Shown here: positions 1 to 8,108 of the stretch, one piece after another
Numbering within the stretch: position 1 is the first letter of the stretch
Layout: every line of letters starts with the position of its first letter
Assembly (NCBI RefSeq): GCF_036014015.1
Contig: NZ_CP107905.1
Span: 5,022,001 to 5,086,000 of the forward strand
Reading direction: 5' to 3'
DNA length: 64,000 nucleotides
DNA from: Streptomyces sp. NBC_00457
GTDB taxonomy: Bacteria > Actinomycetota > Actinomycetes > Streptomycetales > Streptomycetaceae
Notes under the pieces: generated by a model
The model's input: the letters and a program-made list of their open reading frames with translations, nothing else
Told to the model about the DNA's origin: nothing
The model's database searches: none
Made by a program: the position numbers and the translations under genes

Positions 1-2
1 CA

Positions 3-1184
3 CTGTCCGCCGCATGGTCCCTGCAGCTGTATCGACGAAAGCGGAGCGCTGGACAACGCCGTAGCACCGCCGCGATCCCGGTCGCCGCCATCGCCGCGAT
101 CGGCTGCACCGCCTACAGCGCGGACACCAGCTGGCGCTTCGCCGCCGACTACCTCGACATGGGCAGCGCCATCGAGCGCGCCGCGATGTTCGCCGCCGCC
201 GAGCTGGCTCTGTTCGCCACCGCGCTGATGGCCCGGCAGAACCTCAACGGCCCGAAGCAGGCGCCCGGGGTGCCCGGCACCCTCACCTGGGTGATCACCG
301 GCGTGCAGATCGTGCCCGCCTACGCCGAGTCCGGCCCGGTGGGCGGCACCGTGCGGGCCTTCGTCGGCCCGGTCCTGGCGGCGATGCTGTGGCACCTGGC
401 CATGGGCATCGAACTGCGCAACCGCAGCCCGCACGCCGACTCCCACAGCCTGGCCGCCGTCCTCGCCCGGCAGATGCGGGAACGGCTGCTGGCCCGCCTG
501 GGAATCGCCGACCGGGACGCGGACGCCGCCCGGATCATCCGCGACCGCGCCCTCGACCGGGCCGTCACCCTGATTCTCCGGGCAGAGATCATGCCGCCCG
601 ACAAGCGCACCAAGTGGCGAGGCCGGCGCCTCACCCGCCGCCTGTACCAGGCGCTGGAGCAAGCCGACGTCGACCGCGACGAACGCCAGGACGAGCTGCT
701 CCTGCGCAAGCTCGCCACCCGCCAACAGGCCCTCGCCCTGGCCACCATCACCCTGCCCGCGCGCTGGCCCGCCCCTACCGCCAGCACGTCGGGCGACGCC
801 ACGCCCGCCCGTCCGCAGAGTACGGGAGCGGAACGGGCAGACGAGCCGAGCCGCCAGGCCCGCCAAGAAGGACCGGACAGCGCCACCATCGCACCTTCCG
901 CCAAGGCCGACGTACTTGAGCCCGAGGCAAAAACCGCCATCGCTCCGCCGCCACCGTCCAAGGCGAATCCCAAGCCCAGCGGGCGCAAGACCACCGTTCC
1001 CGACGAGGTGCTGTGGGCAACGGCCCGCGCCATCGGCGCCGAACTCGGCACGGTCCCCCGCACCACCCTGGAGGACAAGGTCAGGGCCCGGGGCTACACG
1101 ATCCAGAAAGACCGCGCCAAGGAAGTCGCCAGGGCCGCCACGGCGGAACTCGAATCCGCCAACAACACCGCCACTGCCCGATAA
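3..1184 (+). CDS. Conjugation-type membrane protein (SpdB/DUF2637-like), 5' end outside window
   Basis: The reading frame is open from the first bases of the window, so the start lies to the left; the first internal ATG is at 159. The N-terminal third carries several hydrophobic stretches (around the AAIPVAAIAAIG segment, then AAELALFATALMA, then FVGPVLAAMLWHLAMGI), suggesting about four membrane helices. The rest is a long charged and proline-rich cytoplasmic tail ending in a basic region. This layout matches membrane proteins encoded beside relaxases in actinobacterial conjugative elements (spread or DUF2637-like proteins). The exact family cannot be fixed from sequence alone. Position just upstream of mobilisation genes supports a transfer role. 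Confidence 0.6.
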   Translation: MSAAWSLQLYRRKRSAGQRRSTAAIPVAAIAAIGCTAYSADTSWRFAADYLDMGSAIERAAMFAAAELALFATALMARQNLNGPKQAPGVPGTLTWVITGVQIVPAYAESGPVGGTVRAFVGPVLAAMLWHLAMGIELRNRSPHADSHSLAAVLARQMRERLLARLGIADRDADAARIIRDRALDRAVTLILRAEIMPPDKRTKWRGRRLTRRLYQALEQADVDRDERQDELLLRKLATRQQALALATITLPARWPAPTASTSGDATPARPQSTGAERADEPSRQARQEGPDSATIAPSAKADVLEPEAKTAIAPPPPSKANPKPSGRKTTVPDEVLWATARAIGAELGTVPRTTLEDKVRARGYTIQKDRAKEVARAATAELESANNTATAR

Positions 1185-1200
1185 ACGCCACGGCGGAACA

Positions 1201-1236
1201 CCCGGCGTTGGCGGAATGCCGCCCGCCAATGCCGGG
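1201..1236. other. 14-bp inverted repeat upstream of mobilisation genes
   Basis: Arms 1201-1214 and 1223-1236 are complementary at 13 of 14 positions around an 8-nt loop. The repeat lies in the 217-bp gap between the membrane protein gene and the MobC-like gene. It may be a terminator for the upstream gene or part of an origin of transfer, which commonly lies beside mobC/relaxase genes. No U-tract follows. The rest of the gap (1237-1401) shows no convincing gene. Confidence 0.45.
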
Positions 1237-1401
1237 CGCTCCGCCAGCTGAAGTTCGCCGCCGCTCTCGCACCACACTGCGGCGCTTCAACTCGGTTACG
1301 CCAACAGCCCAGTCATCCACGCCGAGGCGCCTCTCACCACTCTCTCCGGACGATGAACAGCGCTGCTTCCCGGGCTCTACGACCACACACCGCACAACGC
1401 C

Positions 1402-2034
1402 ATGGAGACACCTTCCTTGCACGACCAGCACAACGAACAACCCGCCGAGCACCAGAGCCACACTGACACCATCAGCCACACAGCGGCAGCAAGTTGTCGG
1501 GTAAGGAGTCCTTACCCGGCCTCCTCCCCTGGGGTGGCGGAGGCACCCGGCGACGAGGGGGCACCGGGATCGGCCGGCCCGGGGGAGCCGACCGAGACGG
1601 GAGCCACCAAACCCTCGCCACACGCCGCGCAGACGCCGACGCCGCACCGCCGTCTGCGTCAGCCGCGCCTGCGCGAGCGCCGCGTCCACCCCCGTTACAG
1701 CGACAGCGAGTTCACCGACCTCGCCCACGCTGCCGCGCTCAGCCGTATGCAGATCGGCGGCTACGTCGCCGAGGCGTCGCTCGCCGCGGCCCGCGCCGAG
1801 GACCCCACGGCGGCGATCGCCGACTACCGCGCCATGGTGCAGGTGCTTATGGCCGCCAACCAGCAGCTCGCCTGGCTCGGCAACAACCTCAACCAGCTCA
1901 CCTGGCACCTCCACAAGGACGGCGCCTGGCCCGAGCCCGACGTCGTCCACCGGCTTCTGGCCCGCGTCGAAGCATCGATCGGTGACGTGGACACAGCCAT
2001 CGCCCAGGTCACCGAGGGAAGGCAGGGCCGGTGA
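1402..2034 (+). CDS. MobC-like relaxosome accessory protein
   Basis: The 210-residue protein has a long low-complexity, proline/glycine-rich N-terminal region (to about residue 90) and then a compact domain. That domain reads like a ribbon-helix-helix mobilisation protein: a basic strand (RERRVHP), a helix pair around FTDLAHAAALSRMQIGGYVAEASL-type sequence, and a C-terminal helix with the LNQLTWHLHKDG stretch that corresponds to the conserved Asn-rich motif of MobC proteins. MobC proteins bind oriT and help the relaxase nick it. The stop overlaps the relaxase start by 4 bp (GTGA), showing translational coupling. No clear ribosome site precedes the ATG at 1402, so the true start could lie further in. 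Confidence 0.75.
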   Translation: METPSLHDQHNEQPAEHQSHTDTISHTAAASCRVRSPYPASSPGVAEAPGDEGAPGSAGPGEPTETGATKPSPHAAQTPTPHRRLRQPRLRERRVHPRYSDSEFTDLAHAAALSRMQIGGYVAEASLAAARAEDPTAAIADYRAMVQVLMAANQQLAWLGNNLNQLTWHLHKDGAWPEPDVVHRLLARVEASIGDVDTAIAQVTEGRQGR

Positions 2035-3698
2035 TACCGAAGATCATCACCGGCAAGGGCAGCACCCGCCGCCTGATCGCCTACCTCTTCGGCAAGGGCA
2101 CCGCCAACGAGCACGTCGACCCCCACCTGGTCGCGTCCTGGAACGACTTCGCCCCCGACCCTGGCCGCAGCCCCCACCGCGACCCGAAGAAGGTGGAGAA
2201 GCAGCTCTACACGCAGCTCGACCAACCGGTGGCCATGCTCGGCCGCCGGGCTCCCCAGACCACGGTCTGGCACTGCCCGGTCCGCGCCGCCCCGGAGGAT
2301 CCGATCCTGTCGGACGCCCAGTGGGCCGAGATCGCCCGCCGGGTCGTGGCCGCCGCCGGCATCGCCCCCACCGGGGACACCGAAGCCTGCCGCTGGGTGG
2401 CCGTACGGCACGCCGAGGACCACATCCACATCGCCGCAACCCTCGTCCGCCAGGACGGACGCCGCCCCAAGCAGGACTACGACATCCGAGCCGTCCAGCG
2501 CGAAGCCCGCCAGATCGAAGTCGACTACGGGCTGCGGCGGTTGAATCCGGGCGACGGCACCGCCGCCAAGCGCCCCACCAGCAAGGAGCACTTCAAGGCC
2601 AAACGCCTGGGCCAGGACGCCACCTCCCGCGAGATCCTGCGTCGGCGCGTGCGCCGCGCGATCGCCGCCGCCTCCACGGAGACCGAGTTCTTCGCACTCC
2701 TGGAGGCATCCGGCGTGGCGGTGCGGCCCAAGACCGAACCGTCCGGAGACGTGACCGGCTACAGCGTCAGCCTGCCCGGCGACGTCAACAAGCAGGGCGA
2801 ACCCGTCTGGTACGCCGGTTCCACCCTCTCGGGCGACCTGTCCCTCCCGCAGGTCCGCAAACGGCTCACGGTGACCGCTCCCGGACCGGTCACCGTCCCG
2901 CCGGGCAGCCCATGGAACCAAGCCACGGCCGCCACCGAACGGATCCTCCACCACCTCACCCACAGCGAGGACGGCGTGGCCCAGGGCCAGCTGGCCGCGC
3001 TCGGCGGAGTGCTCGACCTGCTGCCCGTCACAGCCCAGACAGCAGCACGGGCCGAGCTGGAACAGGCCGCCATGGCGTTCGAACGGGCGACTCGCTCCCG
3101 CGTCGCCGCCGACCACTCCAGCGCCCGCGCCCTGCGGCGCAGTGTCCAGATGATCTGGAACGACCCCGTGCGGCACGGCGACGGTGCCGGACTGGCGATG
3201 CTGGTCGACGTGGCGCTCACCGCGGTCGCCTACGCCGTGCACTGGCACCGCACCCGCCGGCACGCCCAGCAGGAGGCCGCAGCCGAACACGCCCTGGTCC
3301 ACCTGATGACGGCTCACGCGCAGATCACCGAACCGATCCTGGCCCGCCTCACCGCCCGAGCGCCGGGGGCGCAGACCAAGCACCGCTACGCCTACCACCT
3401 GCAACAGGTGGTTCCCGAGCACGCCGAACGCATCCTCAACGACCGAGCCTGGGATGCCCTGACCACCGTGCTCGCCGAGGCGGAGGCCGCGGGTCACAAC
3501 GTGTCCGCGCTCCTCGACCAGGCCGTTGGTCAACGCACGTTGGAGGATGCCCGCAGTCCCGCTCGCGCCTTGTCCTGGCGGATTCGTCGCCTCGGCGAGC
3601 GCCACGTACCGGGCCCTCAGGCCCAGGCAGCCAACGCCCGCGCACAACGCCCGACCTCGCCCCCACTCGCTCCGGAGGTCAAGGGGCACCAGCGCTGA
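2031..3698 (+). CDS. Relaxase / mobilisation nuclease
   Basis: The 555-residue protein starts with GTG at 2031, overlapping the MobC-like stop. The N-terminal 180 residues form a MobA/VirD2-type relaxase domain: IIxGKGS-like start, and the metal-binding HxH motif DHIHIAA with His131 and His133. A possible acceptor Tyr lies near YLFGKG (about residue 19). Relaxases nick oriT, stay covalently bound to the 5' end and pilot the strand into the recipient. The C-terminal 350 residues are alpha-helical and rich in Ala/Arg, without a recognisable helicase. It ends 1 bp before the stop codon of the decayed flavoprotein gene on the other strand. Confidence 0.85.
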   Translation: MIPKIITGKGSTRRLIAYLFGKGTANEHVDPHLVASWNDFAPDPGRSPHRDPKKVEKQLYTQLDQPVAMLGRRAPQTTVWHCPVRAAPEDPILSDAQWAEIARRVVAAAGIAPTGDTEACRWVAVRHAEDHIHIAATLVRQDGRRPKQDYDIRAVQREARQIEVDYGLRRLNPGDGTAAKRPTSKEHFKAKRLGQDATSREILRRRVRRAIAAASTETEFFALLEASGVAVRPKTEPSGDVTGYSVSLPGDVNKQGEPVWYAGSTLSGDLSLPQVRKRLTVTAPGPVTVPPGSPWNQATAATERILHHLTHSEDGVAQGQLAALGGVLDLLPVTAQTAARAELEQAAMAFERATRSRVAADHSSARALRRSVQMIWNDPVRHGDGAGLAMLVDVALTAVAYAVHWHRTRRHAQQEAAAEHALVHLMTAHAQITEPILARLTARAPGAQTKHRYAYHLQQVVPEHAERILNDRAWDALTTVLAEAEAAGHNVSALLDQAVGQRTLEDARSPARALSWRIRRLGERHVPGPQAQAANARAQRPTSPPLAPEVKGHQR

Positions 3699-4173
3699 TC
3701 ACGTCGCCACGGACACCACAGGGGCGAGGAGCTCCAATGCCTCCTCCCAGCGGTATCGGTCCGCGCCACCGCCGGCCTTGGGCCGGTGAGGCTCGTACGA
3801 GCCGATCAGCACGCCCATCTCGCGCAGCTCGCCCAGGCTCCGGCGGTACGCGGGGTGCGCGGCCTGGGCCGAGTTCAGGTACTGCAGGGACGGTGGTGGG
3901 AATGCCCATGCCGTACGCCTCGCACAGGATGCCCAGGGCGAGGGTGTCGGAGATGCCGACGGCCCACTTGCTGACCGTGTTGAAGGTGGCAGGCGCGACA
4001 GCGATCGCGTCCGCAGGGGGCGGGCGTCGCCCGGCGTACGCCAGGCCGAGCGGATCGGGTAGCAGGTCTGGGCTTCGATCGCCTCGGTGTCGAGGAAGCC
4101 CAGCCCCCGCGGGGTGGCGGCGCCCCCGACGTCCCAGTTCCATTGTCCTGTCGCTTGTGGTCGGTTCGGTCAC
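3699..4173 (-). pseudogene. Decayed flavoprotein (PPC decarboxylase-like), multiple frameshifts
   Basis: Pieces of one flavoprotein occur in different frames on the minus strand. The start is a GTG overlapping the WbqC-like stop. A GFLDTEAIEAQT segment sits in one frame, the hallmark ADAIAVAPATFNTVSKWA core and GISDTLALGILCEAYGMG follow in a second, and LNSAQAAHPAYRRSLGELRE with PHRPKAGGGADRYRW to the stop lie in a third. The breaks fall near 4040 and 3895. A segment after the start codon, normally carrying the first Rossmann strand, is also missing. Intact relatives (phosphopantothenoylcysteine decarboxylase superfamily) bind FMN; this copy cannot make a complete protein. It is the last gene of the leftward operon. 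Confidence 0.75.
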
Positions 4174-4970
4174 GCGTGGGCTCCAGGATGGTGAGCCGCT
4201 CGTTGGGCGCCGAGCTGCTCTGCCAGCGCATCGGGCCCGATCTTGCTCAAGGCCCACAGGCTGCTGGATCGACGGGCCCACCGCCAGAGCAGGTCATCCA
4301 CAGGGGTGTGGAAAGGCAGCACAGGAATGCCGTGGGCGCTGAAGGGAACGGCGTCGAGGTAGCGCAGACCACCGGTGCCGCACAAATAGTGGGTACTGCC
4401 GGTGGCTGCCGCAAGGTCGGCGAGGCGCTCAGAGCGGCCTTGCCGGGTCGGGATCTCACTGCTGTCCCGCACCTTCCCCGACCAGCCGACAACCCTGAGC
4501 AGGGCTATCGTCGATGCTCTCGCAAGGTCGGCTACACGGTCCGAGTCGTCGAGCGCGTCCAGGACCTCGGACACAGCACCCCAGTAGGGGCTACGGCCGT
4601 AGTACTGGCGGACGAGCAGTTGGACCGTCCGGCGCGAGCGACGAGGATCAACGAGCCGGGCCTGGCTGATCAGCGTCGGGCGCCCGTGGGGAAGGTGCGT
4701 CGGGAGCGTGAGCCACTGCTGTCGGGATGGATCGTCCAAGGCAGCGAGACGGGCACGGTGCTGGTAGTCACGACGAGCGAACTGCACGTCGTCCAGGACG
4801 ATCCACTGGTCGGCGGAGAACAGCTTCGCCAGCGTGGACAGCCGTGGGAACAGGTTCGGTTGGTGGATCGCGCACAGCCCGCCCGACGCATCGGCGCGGG
4901 GTGGCTCAGGTGCTGATGAGGCGGCTGTCGAAGCCGGCGGCCAGAAGGCGCTCGTAAGCGTCATACACAT
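4170..4970 (-). CDS. WbqC-like family protein
   Basis: The protein carries the family's N-terminal signature AIHQPNLFPRLS followed by LDDVQFARRDYQHRA, a TLPTHLPHGRPTLI segment and a GTGGLRYL motif near residue 205. WbqC-like proteins (PF08889) occur in polysaccharide and modified-metabolite loci; their reaction is not settled. The only in-frame starts are at 4970 or 4964, inside the YdcF gene, so the two genes overlap by about 60 bp. The C-terminal stop overlaps the flavoprotein start by 4 bp, so regulator, YdcF, WbqC and flavoprotein form one operon read leftwards. Confidence 0.8.
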   Translation of the reverse strand: MCMTLTSAFWPPASTAASSAPEPPRADASGGLCAIHQPNLFPRLSTLAKLFSADQWIVLDDVQFARRDYQHRARLAALDDPSRQQWLTLPTHLPHGRPTLISQARLVDPRRSRRTVQLLVRQYYGRSPYWGAVSEVLDALDDSDRVADLARASTIALLRVVGWSGKVRDSSEIPTRQGRSERLADLAAATGSTHYLCGTGGLRYLDAVPFSAHGIPVLPFHTPVDDLLWRWARRSSSLWALSKIGPDALAEQLGAQRAAHHPGAHA

Positions 4971-5595
4971 CCCCTGGTACGTCCTGCTCGACGGCGAAGC
5001 CGAGCTTCGGGTACTCGATCACCCGTTGCAGGTCGCCGACGAGCATGTCGACGACGAGCTTCTCGTCGCCGATCGACTTGATGTAGTCGTCCAACTCCAG
5101 CGGCTCGGAGGCGCACACAACCTCGACCTCGGGCCACAGCTTGCGGCAGGTCGCATACGAGCGGCGCTCCATGTACGGCTTGGAGATGAGCAGCAGCGAC
5201 TCGACCGCAATGCCGGACTCGGCCAGCAGCTCGCGGGAGAAGGTGATGTTCTGGCCGGTGTTGGCGGCCTTCGGCTCAACCAGGATCGCCTCGTCCGGCA
5301 CCCCCAGGCTCAGCGCGTGCTCGCGGTAGTGCACGGCCTCGCCGCGCGGGAAGCGAGCGCGGGTGGTGGGACTGTTGCCGCCGCTGAACACCACGACCGG
5401 GAAGAGGCCATCGCGGTAGAGATCGGCGGCCGTGGTGGCCACGCCGAGGTCGTGGCTGCCCAGGCCGATCGCCGCCGAGCAGGGCCGCTGCTCGTGGGCC
5501 ATCTGGTGGTAGTCCCAGATCAGCGTCGCGTCGTGGAACTGCTCGTCGGTGATCTGGCGCTGCTCGTGCTCCGGCACTGGCACTCCCTGGCTCAT
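4906..5595 (-). CDS. YdcF/ElyC/SanA-like DUF218 protein
   Basis: The 229-residue protein contains the DUF218 core: GLGSHDLGVATTAADLY (Rossmann-like first motif), VVVFSGGNSPTTRARFPRGEA, the helix-strand HALSLGVPDEAILVEP, and TGQNI. No transmembrane helix precedes it, unlike the membrane-anchored E. coli SanA/ElyC, so it is probably cytoplasmic. The function of the actinobacterial branch is unknown. The ATG overlaps the stop of the HTH/TPR regulator by 4 bp. A decayed second member of the same family lies at about 30242-30365. Confidence 0.85.
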   Translation of the reverse strand: MSQGVPVPEHEQRQITDEQFHDATLIWDYHQMAHEQRPCSAAIGLGSHDLGVATTAADLYRDGLFPVVVFSGGNSPTTRARFPRGEAVHYREHALSLGVPDEAILVEPKAANTGQNITFSRELLAESGIAVESLLLISKPYMERRSYATCRKLWPEVEVVCASEPLELDDYIKSIGDEKLVVDMLVGDLQRVIEYPKLGFAVEQDVPGDVYDAYERLLAAGFDSRLIST

Positions 5596-6635
5596 CCCTG
5601 CTGGCCCATTCGGATGCCCTCGATACTGCGCAGCTGGTGGCTCAGCCTGTACTGGCGGGCCACCTGTGCCGCCTGATCGAGGACGGACAGCCCATCATTC
5701 CGGGTCGCCGCATCCGACAGAAGGATGTGCCCGTACGCGGTGTCCAGCCTCACCCGCTGCATCGGGGAGTCGACCGTGCCGGTGGTGCGTGCGATGTCGA
5801 TGTAGTGCAGGGCCTGTTTCAGGTCGCCGGCACCTCGGTGGGCCAGGGCCAGCTTCTGGTGGGCGACCGACCAGTCCTCTGGCTCGCCCAGATCCTCGAA
5901 GGCACGAGTGGCGGCCGTCATCGCGTTGGTGGCGTACTCGTTGTCGCCCTCCTTGCTCAGGGCCGTTCCTACCCAGAGTCGAGCCCTGGCGCGGTCGCGC
6001 GGGCTCAAGCGCTCGTCGGCGGCGAGGAGTTCGTACTGGCGGGCCGAGACCTCCAGCTGGCCGGACATCTCCTGGACCACGGCGAGTGAGAGGTCGATTT
6101 GGGCCACGCGGCGCGGGATGTCGAGCTCGGAGAACATGCCGCGGGCGGTCAGGTACGAGTGCCGGGCGGAGAGTGGGCCGAGAATCGCGCCCTGGTCACG
6201 CTGAAGGTCGCCGAGAAGGACGAGGGAACGGCCGTAGAGGTAGAGGCCCTTGTCGTCCAGGCGATGCGGGTCGTGGCTTCCCAGCCAGCGGTTCAACAGC
6301 GTGGCGGCGAAGGGGAAGTTCTGGCGGCTGACGCAGACGACAGCGCGCTCAATGTCTTCGGTCCAGGTCTCGTAGTCCGCCGGTCGCGTGCTCTTCCGCT
6401 CGGGGAACAGCAGCGCCTCGAACCTGGAATGGGCGGCGGAGTCCGCACGGGCGAGGGCGGTGTCGAGAATGGCCTGCGTGTCCGGCCGGGGCTGGGTTTC
6501 GGCGCCGAGGCTCTCCCACTTGGCCACCGTGCGCAGCGCGACACCGAGGTGCTCGGCGAAAGCGCGCGTGCTCATGCGCAGCGCGGCGCGCAGGGCGCTC
6601 GCCTCCCGACCGGTCCATTGCTGCACGCTGACCAC
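5592..6635 (-). CDS. HTH transcriptional regulator with TPR-like domain
   Basis: The chosen start is the GTG at 6635, because a strong GGAGGGAGG site lies 5 nt upstream; the open frame continues to 6698 but without such a site. The 347-residue protein has an Xre-type helix-turn-helix at residues 10-50 (MSTRAFAEHLGVALRTVAKWE) and then about 280 residues of helical pairs characteristic of tetratricopeptide repeats (for example ELSVSARQYELL-type and HQKLALAHRGAGDLKQALHYI segments). Such regulators often respond to a peptide or small signal. It heads the leftward operon, is divergent from the rightward peptide cassette, and may control both. Confidence 0.8.
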   Translation of the reverse strand: MVSVQQWTGREASALRAALRMSTRAFAEHLGVALRTVAKWESLGAETQPRPDTQAILDTALARADSAAHSRFEALLFPERKSTRPADYETWTEDIERAVVCVSRQNFPFAATLLNRWLGSHDPHRLDDKGLYLYGRSLVLLGDLQRDQGAILGPLSARHSYLTARGMFSELDIPRRVAQIDLSLAVVQEMSGQLEVSARQYELLAADERLSPRDRARARLWVGTALSKEGDNEYATNAMTAATRAFEDLGEPEDWSVAHQKLALAHRGAGDLKQALHYIDIARTTGTVDSPMQRVRLDTAYGHILLSDAATRNDGLSVLDQAAQVARQYRLSHQLRSIEGIRMGQQG

Positions 6636-6754
6636 GGATGACCTCCCTCCGTCTCGTATGGAAGCACTCTCGGTGACGACATGGGGCGGGAAGTGCAACG
6701 GAAGTACAACAGCAGGTCATTTCAAGGCCGTTCGCAGCGGTCGACGCTGTGGGC

Positions 6755-7174
6755 ATGGACGACGAACTCATCACCGAACGCCGCTCCGTCGCCTTCCCTC
6801 AGGTCTTCGGCTACTTGCGCCACGTGACCGGCGGTCTGGCCCGCCACGCGGCGCTCGTCGGCTGCCTCACCGAGTACTGCCGACAGCATGAGCTGGCCCT
6901 GTGCGGCGTATTCACCGACCGCGACGCGGCGGTGCCCGTCCGTTCCCCCGCATTCGTTGGCCTCCTGGACGCGCTGGAACTACCCGAGACCTATGGCGCC
7001 GTCGTTCCCGCCCCCGGCCACCTCGGCCCGAAGCGCGTTGCCGGCGAGCGGAAGCGGCAGATAGCAGCGTCGAGCACCCGTCTGATCGTGGTCCGCTCCA
7101 CTACCAGGCCGACGACGGCCTCCGCGCTCTCCCTCGGAGCGACTGCCGACCTCCAGCGCCTGGGAGATACCTGA
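6755..7174 (+). CDS. Small protein with resolvase-N-like region
   Basis: The 139-residue protein begins with ATG at 6755 (a GTG at 6749 is the alternative). The stretch VFGYLRHVTGGLARHAALVGCLTEYCRQ, then VFTDRDAA, then a loop and VVPAPGHLG, follows the order of a serine-recombinase N-terminal domain (YxR motif, helix, D, LL helix, VP strand). The nucleophilic serine expected just after the YxR arginine is not evident, and no DNA-binding half follows, so recombinase activity is unlikely. The last 30 residues are unlike the rest. Its stop and the next start share one base (TGATG). Confidence 0.55.
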   Translation: MDDELITERRSVAFPQVFGYLRHVTGGLARHAALVGCLTEYCRQHELALCGVFTDRDAAVPVRSPAFVGLLDALELPETYGAVVPAPGHLGPKRVAGERKRQIAASSTRLIVVRSTTRPTTASALSLGATADLQRLGDT

Positions 7175-7590
7175 TGTCCGTTCGCGACGCGCTGCGCAGC
7201 GCCCCCATGGTCAACGACGTGCCCGGACTGCGCCTGCTCCGAGTCGGCGACAGCTGGGACCTCGTACGAACCCCCGCAGAGATGGGTTTCCTGGCCCTGG
7301 CCCACCTGCGGGCCACTGGAGCGGCAATCGGCCCGGTGCTGTACGACGGGCCCAACGAACGCCTCTACTACGCCATCCGGACCGGCACCTCCGGCAGCTG
7401 GAGCGACCTACCGGTACGGCACCTATCCATCAACTCATGGCTCGTCGCGCCCGGCCTGGAGTTGATCGACGACTGGTTCGGCGGCTGGTGCGAACTCCCC
7501 GACGACGACACCCTCACCGACGCCGCCACCCTCCACGCCGCCCTCCAGCACCCGTATATCGGAGCGTCTCTGGAAGAGGTGAGCCGGTGA
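7174..7590 (+). CDS. Hypothetical 138-residue protein
   Basis: It starts at the ATG overlapping the preceding stop and ends at 7590. Visible features are a central AAIGPVLYDGPNERLYYAI segment, a Trp-rich C-terminal part (WSDLP, DDWFGGWCELPDDD) and an acidic tail. The GPVLxD pattern with a following basic/aromatic strand recalls small Streptomyces proteins annotated as truncated primase-polymerase-like, but the similarity is weak and no catalytic motif is seen. Coupling to the upstream gene suggests a joint role. Function unknown. Confidence 0.65.
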   Translation: MSVRDALRSAPMVNDVPGLRLLRVGDSWDLVRTPAEMGFLALAHLRATGAAIGPVLYDGPNERLYYAIRTGTSGSWSDLPVRHLSINSWLVAPGLELIDDWFGGWCELPDDDTLTDAATLHAALQHPYIGASLEEVSR

Positions 7591-7626
7591 ACATCCACGC
7601 AGTCGTGTCGGAGGCATCACCCGGAC

Positions 7627-7770
7627 GTGGCAGACGTCGTGGAAGCCGTGACGGGCCGGGCAGTGAACCGGCCGGCGCGTTACACAGGCCCGCTGCTGAT
7701 CGTGCTGATCTCCGCCTCGTGCGGCTTCGTGATCGGCGTCGCGGTCTCCACCCCCCAGGCCAGCCCCTGA
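7627..7770 (+). CDS. Small single-span membrane protein
   Basis: A 47-residue frame begins at GTG 7627 with a GGAGG at 7610-7614, 12 nt upstream. The first 20 residues are mixed and basic (VNRPARY) and are followed by one hydrophobic helix (LLIVLISASCGFVIGVAV) and a short polar tail. It looks like the small membrane proteins common in Streptomyces mobile elements. It is in the same frame as the preceding gene, separated by that gene's stop and 12 codons, so readthrough or separate initiation are both possible. No family recognised. Confidence 0.45.
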   Translation: MADVVEAVTGRAVNRPARYTGPLLIVLISASCGFVIGVAVSTPQASP

Positions 7771-7773
7771 GTC

Positions 7774-7838
7774 CCCGTCCCTGCCGAACGTAGCTAATCG
7801 GAAAGGTCCCCGCCCCGAGAAGCCCCGGCAGGGACGGG
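7774..7838. other. 12-bp perfect inverted repeat before the peptide gene
   Basis: CCCGTCCCTGCC at 7774-7785 is exactly complementary to 7827-7838, with a 41-nt loop. It sits directly after the small membrane protein stop and about 110 bp before the peptide gene. It could terminate the upstream unit or fold as a leader that separates expression of the peptide cassette from it. No U-tract is present. The DNA from 7839 to 7930 shows no other gene and is a likely place for the peptide promoter. Confidence 0.4.
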
Positions 7839-7945
7839 CCAAAAGCCCCACCCCGGGCTGACCAACCGCCCACGACCTTGGACAGGTCGAGCGCCGTCCG
7901 GGGCGGGTCCGCAAGGCCACTTCATCCCCGACCACTGGAGGAGCA

Positions 7946-8092
7946 ATGCAGAACAACACCGCCACCGCCCCGACGACCGGGCCGCCCCAGGCCGGACTGG
8001 TCAAGGCACGCCGCCGGATCCAGGCCGCACGCGAGCGCGGCGTCACTCCGTCCGACGGCGGCAGCACCGGCCGCACCGACGGCAACGACTGA
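7946..8092 (+). CDS. 48-residue candidate precursor peptide
   Basis: A short frame begins at ATG 7946, preceded by GGAGGAG with 3 nt spacing to the start, one of the best ribosome sites in the region, and ends at 8092, 16 bp before the oxygenase start. The product has an uncharged N-terminal part rich in Thr/Pro/Ala (TATAPTTGPPQAG), a basic helix-like middle (KARRRIQAARERG) and a Gly/Ser/Asp-rich C-terminus (DGGSTGRTDGND). It has no signal peptide, no Cys and no aromatic residues. Position as first gene before an oxygenase, reductase and kinase suggests a substrate peptide, perhaps modified on Arg, Asp, Asn or Thr. That role is inference. Confidence 0.6.
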   Translation: MQNNTATAPTTGPPQAGLVKARRRIQAARERGVTPSDGGSTGRTDGND

Positions 8093-8108
8093 TCCGGGAG
8101 GAAACGCG

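Noticed and set aside
1982..4342. 786-codon plus-strand frame over relaxase and beyond
   Set aside because: Pro/Arg-rich low-complexity shadow; the relaxase HxH motif and GTGA overlap support the other frame.
6749..7174. Active serine recombinase
   Set aside because: The nucleophilic serine and the DNA-binding domain are not visible, so only a distant N-terminal resemblance can be claimed.
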